The notes beneath the pieces were generated by a model. That model had not been told where the DNA came from. It saw only the letters and a list, made by a program, of their open reading frames with translations, and did not search any database. Positions 1-5,194 of a stretch of DNA of 5,194 nt are shown here, piece after piece. The first letter of the stretch is position 1, and each line of letters begins with the position of its first letter. The DNA lies in NCBI GenBank assembly GCA_964385465.1, contig CAYLPJ010000128.1, forward strand, positions 1 through 5,194, in the 5' to 3' direction. This stretch comes from CAYLPJ01 sp964385465 (lineage in GTDB: Bacteria > Planctomycetota > Phycisphaerae > SM23-33). Made by a program: the position numbers and the translations under genes.

Positions 1-26
1 CGCAAAACGCTCTCGAATCTTGCCTC

Positions 27-922
27 TCACGCCGCTTCATGAATAATGCGGGCTAGGTCATCTGTCGTGCGGGGGGTCGGTCCCGACAGCCCCAAGCAGT
101 CGCAATTGCAGAGAGAGGCAATCTTCTCGTAGTCCGTTTGTCTCCATCCTGGGACGCCTTCGACCGGATCCTCGATCGGCATGTCGACCGCATATCCATC
201 GCCCCACTCCTGTAAGCCCAACGGATCCACAAGTATCGCCGGCAGACCCAGAACGTACGCATACAGCCCCATCCCCGCTCCGTACCCTATCGGGTCTCTG
301 CTGAGGAATCTCCCCCTCTGGGGCGAGTAGTAGCGTGCCCGGTAGAAGTACGTCTGGCTGTCGTCGTCGGAGGTCTCGGGGTCGTAGCGGCGGCCGGTGA
401 AGAGGAAGCGGGACAAGGGCGTCCGCGTTTGGGTGGCGTTGCTGGCCCACCAGTTGCTCGCCGTGCCGGGGGCGCTGAAGATCAACGTCTGGCCGTAGGC
501 GTCGCAGTCGTAGGCCTCCTGGATGGCCGCGGCGGCGGCTGAGCCGTCGTCGGTCAGGGCCGTGGCGCGGTACAGCAGGTCGCTGAGCAGGTAGTACGTC
601 CCTGCGTCGCCGCCGGTCAGCTCTTCCTGCTGGATCAACTCGTCCACGTACCGGCCCCAGACGTATTGGCGCAGCGGGGTGTCCGCGTCGCTGCGTTCCT
701 CGACGCACTGGATGCCCGCGTACAGGAAGTCCGTCGTGCCGTTCAGGACCGACTCGTCCGGCAGGCCGCCGTTGGTGACCGTGCGGCGGATCCGACGGAC
801 CTGTGCATTGTACGTCTGCGTGGCGATCACCGTGTCATCCGCCTCGCTCTTGAAGCCCCGTGAATGTGGAACGTACCGTGAGTATAGCGCCGCGTGCCGT
901 CGTCTGCAACGTTTCCGTTGCC
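27..922 (-). pseudogene. RHS/YD-repeat protein, C-terminal remnant (5'-truncated, probably frameshifted)
   Basis: This is the carboxy end of an RHS-family protein. These are large secreted or surface-associated YD-repeat proteins whose conserved core ends in a variable, often toxic, tip. From about 851 down to the stop at 27 the frame reads a typical core: ADDTVIATQTYNAQ, then LRQYVWGRYVDELI, then RYDPET, YFYRARYYSPQRGRFLSRD, PIGYGAG, LYAYV and finally VDPLGL. After DPLGL comes a 61-residue tail containing CNCDC. The open frame continues to an ATG at 1082, but the first 75 or so residues are an arginine-rich string unlike RHS. Instead, RHS-like sequence (GNGNVADDGTRRYTHG, 875-922) continues in another minus frame, with 20 nt between the two parts, so one indel probably broke the reading frame. 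Full RHS proteins usually exceed 1000 residues; here only some 300 remain before the pgk 3' hairpin. No plausible start or ribosome site precedes the core. I infer a decayed remnant; an assembly indel could explain the frameshift but not the missing 5' part. Confidence 0.75.
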
Positions 923-1085
923 CCGTGTTTCGCTGCCGCGACGGGCGACGTCGGGGTGGTCGGTGTCGCCGGTGTCGTCGCCGCGGCGGTGGGTCACGGA
1001 CTTCACGGCCGACGGCATCGGGTCCATGGTCCGTCCCGGAGGGGACGCAGCGAAGGGCGCGTGCATCGACCGGAGCTGACACACG

Positions 1086-1116
1086 ACGGGCCCGCGCCGG
1101 GGTGGCACGGGCCCGT
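1086..1116 (-). terminator. GC-rich stem-loop after pgk (terminator-like, no U-tract)
   Basis: The arms ACGGGCCCG (1086-1094) and CGGGCCCGT (1108-1116) are perfectly complementary over 9 bp. In the minus-strand transcript the next pair (1107/1095) is a U-G wobble, followed by three more GC pairs. This gives a continuous 13-bp stem with a 5-nt loop (1099-1103). It begins 34 nt beyond the pgk stop codon. The sequence after it on the minus strand is not T-rich, so it is not a classical intrinsic terminator. It may act as a U-tract-independent terminator or as a 3' end-protecting hairpin. It also marks the border between pgk and the RHS remnant. Confidence 0.6.
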
Positions 1117-1150
1117 TGGGGATGGCTTGCGTCTGCGAGAGTTCGGGGGC

Positions 1151-2404
1151 CTATACCTCGTCGAGGATCTCGATCGGAGGCAGGGGCTTGCCTTCCAGGA
1201 AGGTCAGGGACGCCCCGCCACCGGTGCTGACGTGCGTCATGCGGTCGCTGAGGCCCATCTGCTCGACCGCCGCGGCCGAGTCGCCCCCCCCGATCACGCT
1301 CACCGTGCCGGCGTCGGTCGCCTTGGCGACGGCCTCGGCGATGGCCCTGGTCCCGGCCGCGTATGCGTCGCGCTCGAAGACACCCATCGGGCCGTTCCAG
1401 ACGACGGTCCTGGCGTCGGCGACGATCTGGCCGAAAGCCTCGACGGTCCTGGGGCCGATGTCCATGCCCATCAGCTCGTCGGGGATGTTGACATCCTCGA
1501 CGGTCCGGGCGTCGTCGCTCTCGAACGCCTCGGCGGCGACGTGGTCCTGCGGCAGGACGATGGTCTCGCCGGCCTTGTCCAGCAGCGACTTCATCTCGCC
1601 GACCTGGTCTTCCTCGACCATGCTCTTGCCGACGCTCACGCCCTTGGCCTTGAGCAGCGTGTAGGCCATCGCCCCGCCGATGAGGATGCGGTCGACCTTG
1701 TCCAGCAGCGTGGATATCAGCTTGATCTTGTCGGAGACCTTCGCGCCGCCGAGGATGGCCACGAAGGGCCGGGCCGGGTCGGCGACGGCGTCGGAGAGGT
1801 ACGTGATCTCCTTCTCGACGAGGAAGCCCGCGACGGCCTGTCCGCCGGCAGCCTGGATGGCCCTGGGCACGCCGTACATGCTGGCGTGCTTGCGGTGGCA
1901 GGTGCCGAAGGCGTCGTTGACGTATGCCTCGCCGAGCCTGGCCAGGCCGTCCACGAAGGCCTGGTGGGCCTGCTCCTGCTCGGCCGTCAGCTTGCCGTCG
2001 GGGTTCTTCTTGGCCTTGTCTGGCATGGTCTCGCCGGCGTCGAAGCGTACGTTCTCCAGCAGCACGACGTCGCCGTCGGCCAAGCCGTCGACAAGCTTCT
2101 CGGCCTCGGGGCCGATCACGTCGGCGGGTCCGAGCTTGACCGCCTTGCCGAGCAGTTCGCCGAGCCTCTCGGCCGCGGGTCGCAGGGAGAACTCGCCCTC
2201 GAAGCCCTTGCCCTTGGGCCGGCCGAGGTGGCTCATCAGCACGAGCCTGCCGCCGCCGTCGAGGACCTTGCGGATGGACGGCAGGGCGGCGCGGATCCGC
2301 TTGTCGTCGGTGACCTTCCCGTCCTTGAGCGGCACGTTGAAGTCCACGCGCATCAGCACCTTCTTGCCGCCCACGTCGATGTTCTCAACCGTCTTCTTCG
2401 CCAT
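1151..2404 (-). CDS. pgk: Phosphoglycerate kinase
   Basis: This enzyme transfers the acyl phosphate of 1,3-bisphosphoglycerate to ADP, giving 3-phosphoglycerate and ATP in the cytosol. It works in glycolysis and, in reverse, in gluconeogenesis. The 417-residue protein has the full set of family motifs: VDFNVPL (20-26) and HLGRPKG (59-65) for substrate binding, LLENVRF (115-121), NDAFGTCHRKHAS (163-175), GGAKVSDKI (219-227), NGPMGVFE (337-344), the nucleotide-site GGGDSAAA (372-379) and STGGGASL (393-400). It is slightly longer than the common 390-400 residues, mainly through a charged insertion at about 122-148, which is compatible with activity. The ATG is well supported by AAGGAAG (2412-2418) 7 nt upstream. 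The gene lies 66 nt downstream of the nucleotidyltransferase and in the same direction as gap, which makes its substrate. No convincing promoter is visible in the 66-nt gap, so it may be reached by readthrough or by a promoter inside the upstream gene. A hairpin follows the stop. The identification is essentially certain. Confidence 0.98.
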   Translation of the reverse strand: MAKKTVENIDVGGKKVLMRVDFNVPLKDGKVTDDKRIRAALPSIRKVLDGGGRLVLMSHLGRPKGKGFEGEFSLRPAAERLGELLGKAVKLGPADVIGPEAEKLVDGLADGDVVLLENVRFDAGETMPDKAKKNPDGKLTAEQEQAHQAFVDGLARLGEAYVNDAFGTCHRKHASMYGVPRAIQAAGGQAVAGFLVEKEITYLSDAVADPARPFVAILGGAKVSDKIKLISTLLDKVDRILIGGAMAYTLLKAKGVSVGKSMVEEDQVGEMKSLLDKAGETIVLPQDHVAAEAFESDDARTVEDVNIPDELMGMDIGPRTVEAFGQIVADARTVVWNGPMGVFERDAYAAGTRAIAEAVAKATDAGTVSVIGGGDSAAAVEQMGLSDRMTHVSTGGGASLTFLEGKPLPPIEILDEV

Positions 2405-2470
2405 CGGTCTGCTTCCTTTCGATATCGCTCGTTGTACTGCCTTTGCCTATGCCTTGCCGGGGCTCATCGC

Positions 2471-2776
2471 TCATGCCCGAAGCCCTCCCCGCCCGGCCGC
2501 GACGCGAACCGGATACTTGCCTTCACCGCATGCGGCGGCGTCCACGGGCAGGACATCGATCGGGCGCCCAGGCTCAAGGGCCAGAGGATACAGCGCCTCG
2601 ACGCACGTACCGATGTCTTCCCGCAAACGCACGGGGCCTTCCAGTAGCGCCGGCACGTCAATGTCGCTTTCGGCATCCGCCTCGCCGCGGGGGTCCGAAC
2701 CGTACAGCACGACGCCGCGAAGCCGCGCGCCGAAGGCGTCGGCCAGGTCGTGGCGTATGCGGTCAAGCAGGGCCAC
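2471..2776 (-). CDS. MNT-type minimal nucleotidyltransferase domain protein
   Basis: This is a small stand-alone nucleotidyltransferase of the polymerase beta superfamily (MNT group), about 101 residues from a GTG start. It shows the signature GS-x-x-RG with SDID: G26, S27, R30 and G31, then S37, D38 and D40. A likely third carboxylate, D74, lies in PIDVLPVD. These Asp residues would bind metal and NTP for nucleotidyl transfer. Family members often pair with a HEPN protein as toxin-antitoxin modules (the MNT enzyme can AMPylate the HEPN toxin), but no HEPN gene lies in this window. The GTG at 2776 fits the normal start of homologues (ALLDRIRHDL), yet its nearest Shine-Dalgarno-like GGGAG is 16 nt away, which is too far. 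A better-placed site is GGAGG plus an ATG at 2826, but that ATG is in a different frame. One extra base in the C run at 2777-2781 would join it to this gene, giving a protein of about 118 residues. The substrate and biological role are unknown. Confidence 0.8.
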   Translation of the reverse strand: MALLDRIRHDLADAFGARLRGVVLYGSDPRGEADAESDIDVPALLEGPVRLREDIGTCVEALYPLALEPGRPIDVLPVDAAACGEGKYPVRVAAGRGGLRA

Positions 2777-2822
2777 GGGGGCTGTCGTCTTTCTCCCGTC
2801 CGAAGTCCGTAAACCAAGGCGG

Positions 2823-2851
2823 GCATTGTCCTCCAAGGGCCGAGACAATGC
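2823..2851 (-). promoter_or_regulatory. 8-bp inverted repeat over the SD/ATG upstream of the nucleotidyltransferase
   Basis: The arms GCATTGTC (2823-2830) and GACAATGC (2844-2851) are perfect inverted repeats 13 nt apart, with arm centres 21 bp apart (two helical turns). In the minus-strand transcript the 3' arm contains the ATG at 2826-2824, and the loop ends in GGAG, which with the first G of the arm makes GGAGG. Folding would therefore occlude a start codon. The same bases hold a weak promoter-like pair, TTGCAT (2848-2853) and GACAAT (2825-2830), with a 17-bp spacer. The site could be a protein operator, a translational stem-loop, or both. The repeat is seen directly; its function is inferred. 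Confidence 0.45.
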
Positions 2852-2963
2852 AACCGCCTCGCGCCGCACAGCAACTGCGACCGACCTTGCCCTTCCCGAA
2901 CACGGGCCGCTGACCGGGTGGCCATGCGCGACCGGTCGCCAGCCGCCCCGGCAGCCGCGCAGA

Positions 2964-2997
2964 CCGGCGGGCCCGCCATTGCCTGCGAGCCCGCCGG
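2964..2997 (-). terminator. GC-rich stem-loop after gap (terminator-like, no U-tract)
   Basis: The arms CCGGCGGGC (2964-2972) and GCCCGCCGG (2989-2997) form a perfect 9-bp stem. In the minus-strand RNA it is extended by a U-G wobble (2988/2973) and three further pairs (2974-2976 with 2985-2987), leaving an 8-nt loop. It starts 32 nt after the gap stop codon. No T-run follows on the minus strand. Together with the 253-nt spacer it suggests that much of the gap transcript ends here and is not continued into the nucleotidyltransferase. Confidence 0.6.
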
Positions 2998-3029
2998 GGG
3001 AAGCGCGAACTGTCAACGCGTCGTGCGGC

Positions 3030-4046
<1,017 letters not shown>

Positions 4047-4070
4047 GGAGAATGCTCCTTTCTTCGTGTA

Positions 4071-4092
4071 AGCCCCGGCCGTCCGCCGGGCT
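4071..4092 (-). other. Small hairpin in the gap leader
   Basis: The sequences 4071-4079 and 4085-4092 pair over 8 bp with one bulged base (4076) and a 5-nt loop. In the gap mRNA this stem sits about 10 nt upstream of the Shine-Dalgarno sequence. It could influence ribosome loading or leader stability, or it may simply follow from high GC content. No known riboswitch class is recognised. Confidence 0.3.
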
Positions 4093-4159
4093 CCTGCGGC
4101 CTTGTCCTTTGCCGATCCGCCATGCCTCCCTGTGCCCGCCCCGCATAGCAGAGCGCAAC

Positions 4160-4188
4160 ACCTTATCTCCGCGGGGCGGCGGCGTCAA
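4160..4188 (-). promoter_or_regulatory. Probable promoter of gap
   Basis: On the minus strand a TTGACG -35 box (4183-4188), five of six matches to the sigma-70 consensus, precedes an A/T-rich GATAAGGT stretch. Read as TAAGGT (4160-4165) the spacer is 17 bp; read as GATAAG (4162-4167) it is 15 bp. Transcription would start near 4153. It is the best match seen for gap in the divergent intergenic region. Confidence 0.45.
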
Positions 4189-4216
4189 CCCTTTTTGGCC
4201 CGGCGCGACGGGGTGG

Positions 4217-4228
4217 CCGCCGCGGCGG
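4217..4228. repeat. 12-bp GC palindrome between divergent promoters
   Basis: CCGCCGCGGCGG is a perfect palindrome located between the -35 boxes of the two divergent promoters (4188 and 4245). It could be a shared operator. In such GC-rich sequence it could also arise by chance. Confidence 0.25.
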
Positions 4229-4244
4229 ACGGGGCAATTCCCGC

Positions 4245-4273
4245 TTGGCAAATCCGCACCCCGCCGGTATGCT
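4245..4273 (+). promoter_or_regulatory. Probable promoter of the membrane protein gene
   Basis: TTGGCA (4245-4250) and TATGCT (4268-4273) are separated by exactly 17 bp, matching five of six and four of six sigma-70 consensus positions. Transcription would start near 4280, giving a leader of about 43 nt before the ATG at 4323. It stands out against the GC-rich surroundings and is the best promoter candidate in the window. Confidence 0.55.
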
Positions 4274-4322
4274 CCGGGGGCCAGCGACCGCCCCTCGGGG
4301 CCCAACGGGAGCATGCACCATC

Positions 4323-4826
4323 ATGAGCCAAGAGCCGACGCCCGACGCCGCCCAGCGCGTGGAATGCCCGCCCGCCAAGGACCCCGCCGTCCGGCTGTTC
4401 ATCGTCGCCGGGATGCTCCTGGCCTTCGGGGCCTGGTGCTTCTACGACAGCTTCTTCGGCAGCTACCGCACACCCGCCAGCGACGAGTTCAACGACGTCG
4501 CCGCCTGGTGGTTCAACCGCATCTGCGCCATCGCCCTGCCCATCGCCGGGATCATCCCCCTGGCGATGGGCCTGCGGTTCCTCACCCGCAGGCTCGTTGC
4601 CGACGCCGAGGGCATCGGCTACGAGCGAGGAACGAAGGTGCCCTGGGCAGAGGTCACCCGCCTCGATGCCACCGACCTGCCGGCCAAGGGCATCCTCCGC
4701 CTCGAGCACGGCACGACCAAGCCGATGGTCCTCGACGCCTGGAAGCTCCAGAACTTCAAGGCCATGGTCGCCTTCGTCGAGGCCCACGTCCCCGCCGATG
4801 CCATCGAGGCCCCCGCCGGCGACTGA
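4323..4826 (+). CDS. Small membrane protein, two helices plus PH-like C-terminal domain
   Basis: This is a 167-residue protein of unknown function. A short polar N-terminus (1-22) is followed by two hydrophobic segments likely to span the membrane, LFIVAGMLLAFGAWCFYDSF (25-44) and about 68-87. A short loop rich in acidic and aromatic residues (FNDVAAWWFNR) lies between them. The rest (about 88-156) alternates short strands: ADAEGIGYERG, VPWAEVTRLDATDL, KGILRLEHG, then MVLDAWKLQNF and a final helix. The W-x-E-V, KGI and LD-x-WK elements resemble bacterial PH-like domains that sit behind two membrane helices; this family link is from memory and moderate at best. The ATG at 4323 is preceded by GGGAG (4307-4311) at 11 nt, slightly long. 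The upstream in-frame extension to 4245 is rejected because it would run through the promoter. Codon use is strongly GC3, typical of the region. It is transcribed divergently from gap, which need not imply a metabolic link. Confidence 0.85.
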   Translation: MSQEPTPDAAQRVECPPAKDPAVRLFIVAGMLLAFGAWCFYDSFFGSYRTPASDEFNDVAAWWFNRICAIALPIAGIIPLAMGLRFLTRRLVADAEGIGYERGTKVPWAEVTRLDATDLPAKGILRLEHGTTKPMVLDAWKLQNFKAMVAFVEAHVPADAIEAPAGD

Positions 4827-4857
4827 CCCCCGGCCGTCCCCCCCGGCTTGCCCCCAC

Positions 4858-4874
4858 CATGCCCCCCGGGCATG
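4858..4874 (+). terminator. Hairpin after the membrane protein gene
   Basis: CATGCCC (4858-4864) and GGGCATG (4868-4874) form a 7-bp stem with a 3-nt loop, 31 nt after the stop codon at 4826. No T-run follows. It has the same distance and the same lack of a U-tract as the hairpins after gap and pgk, so I read it as a 3'-end structure for this gene. Confidence 0.4.
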
Positions 4875-4884
4875 CCCCGGGCAA

Positions 4885-5032
4885 CCTCTGTGTCAGTTCT
4901 GTCCACCCTCCCAGGACAGTGGACACACGGAGATTTTTCGTACGTTAATATCTATAATATAAGAGTTTATGCGTCTGTCCCGTTTGTCCGGCCCAGGGCC
5001 GGGGTGGACAGGGTGGACAGACTGGACAGAGG
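4885..5032. repeat. 148-bp imperfect palindromic element with AT-rich core
   Basis: The ends are inverted repeats: CCTCTG (4885-4890) matches CAGAGG (5027-5032), and TCTGTCCACCCT (4898-4909) matches AGGGTGGACAGA (5010-5021) perfectly over 12 bp, with small gaps between. The inner flanks are also partly inverted (GGACAGTGGACACACG, 4914-4929, against GTCTGTCCCGTTTGTCC, 4973-4989). A nested short palindrome GGCCCAGGGCC lies at 4990-5000. The centre, 4931-4970, has only 8 G or C bases in 40, in sharp contrast to its surroundings. It encodes nothing convincing. It could be a non-autonomous mobile repeat (MITE-like), a dispersed intergenic palindrome, or a structured RNA or bidirectional terminator. 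No clear target-site duplication is seen (CAA on the left, CAT on the right). Confidence 0.55.
5005..5029. repeat. TGGACAG direct repeat, 9-bp period
   Basis: TGGACAG occurs three times with an exact 9-bp period (5005, 5014, 5023). The complementary word TGTCC also recurs at a 9-bp step on the other arm of the palindrome (4976 and 4985). The motif therefore forms short phased arrays inside the larger element. Confidence 0.6.
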
Positions 5033-5059
5033 CATACTATCGCGTGCACTTGGTACTTG

Positions 5060-5194
5060 TTACGTGTGTATTCGGCCGACAGGCTGCCCGTCGGGCGTGC
5101 CGATGCCGGCCTCCCGGGGGCCGTCCCGGCCGCGGTCGCCGGCCGCGATCGCCGGCCCCGCCCCCAGCGCCCCGCCGCCAGACCCGCTGCCCGG
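5060..5194 (-). CDS. Possible C-terminal end of a minus-strand gene, cut by the window edge
   Basis: One minus-strand frame is open from the right edge (5194) to a TAA at 5060-5062, 44 codons. About 40 of the 44 codons end in G or C, the pattern of genuine genes in this window. The predicted tail is glycine-rich and ends DGQPVGRIHT. I recognise no domain. Another minus frame and a plus frame are also open here, because stop codons are rare in GC-rich sequence, so coding is uncertain. If real, it would be convergent with the membrane protein gene, with the palindrome between their ends. Confidence 0.22.
   Translation of the reverse strand, partial: PGSGSGGGALGAGPAIAAGDRGRDGPREAGIGTPDGQPVGRIHT
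5127..5157. repeat. 13-bp tandem repeat, about 2.4 copies
   Basis: CGGCCGCGGTCGC (5127-5139) is followed directly by CGGCCGCGATCGC (5140-5152), one mismatch apart, and by a partial copy CGGCC (5153-5157). The unit is not a multiple of three. The function is unknown and it may be simple GC-rich slippage. Confidence 0.4.

Noticed and set aside
881..909. Minus-strand TTGCAG and TATACT with 17-bp spacing, facing the RHS core
   Set aside because: The TATACT bases encode Arg-Tyr-Thr in an RHS-like peptide (DDGTRRYTHG) in the neighbouring frame, so they are better explained as remnant coding sequence. No start codon or gene follows properly.
2464..2979. Alternative minus-strand frame over the nucleotidyltransferase
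   Set aside because: Only its first codons from 2826 are of interest, as a possible pre-frameshift start. The rest is a Cys/Arg-rich shadow without the GS...DxD motif.
4245..4322. Upstream in-frame start for the membrane protein (26 extra residues)
   Set aside because: The extension overlaps the best promoter, has no ribosome site and adds a proline/glycine-rich string. The ATG at 4313 is out of frame.
4953..4958. Perfect TATAAT in the AT-rich core
   Set aside because: No -35 box is found at 16-18 bp and there is no extended -10 TG. The match is expected in an A/T-only stretch.
4885..5032. Intact insertion sequence or CRISPR array at the palindrome
   Set aside because: There is no transposase gene, no clear target-site duplication, and the 9-bp-period repeats lack the repeat-spacer pattern of CRISPR.
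4969..5194. Plus-strand open frame from an ATG in the AT-rich core to the right edge
   Set aside because: It encodes a WTGWTDWTE stretch purely from the 9-bp repeat, then an arginine- and proline-rich string. There is no good ribosome site and it lies on the palindrome.

Overview
The window is GC-rich bacterial chromosome carrying two core glycolytic genes, gap and pgk, with short accessory pieces between and around them. The GC3-biased coding, the wording of the RHS core and the small two-helix protein suggest a planctomycete-type bacterium, possibly of the Phycisphaerae. This is inference from recalled family resemblance, not a search result.

Layout, left to right. Positions 27-922 (minus) hold the C-terminal end of an RHS/YD-repeat protein. 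It has lost its 5' part and appears to be frameshifted near 855-874. A GC-rich hairpin (1086-1116) follows pgk (1151-2404, minus), a complete phosphoglycerate kinase. A 66-nt gap separates pgk from a small MNT-type nucleotidyltransferase (2471-2776, minus), whose start region contains an 8-bp inverted repeat around a Shine-Dalgarno sequence and an ATG. A second hairpin of almost the same design (2964-2997) follows gap (3030-4046, minus), a complete NAD-type glyceraldehyde-3-phosphate dehydrogenase. The 276-nt region 4047-4322 is a divergent promoter region. It drives gap leftwards and a small membrane protein (4323-4826, plus) rightwards. Positions 4827-5194 are mostly intergenic: a hairpin after the membrane protein gene, a 148-bp imperfect palindrome (4885-5032) with an AT-rich core, and perhaps the tail of a minus-strand gene entering from the right edge.

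Gap and Pgk catalyse consecutive steps: Gap makes 1,3-bisphosphoglycerate and Pgk uses it to make ATP. They are arranged gap, nucleotidyltransferase, pgk on one strand. The spacers and hairpins suggest they may not form one simple transcript. The nucleotidyltransferase has no visible HEPN partner.

The observations most worth a second look are the 148-bp palindromic element, the stem-loop over the nucleotidyltransferase start (with a possible one-base loss in a C run), and the matched U-tract-less hairpins after gap and pgk. No tRNA, rRNA, CRISPR array or intact insertion sequence is visible.
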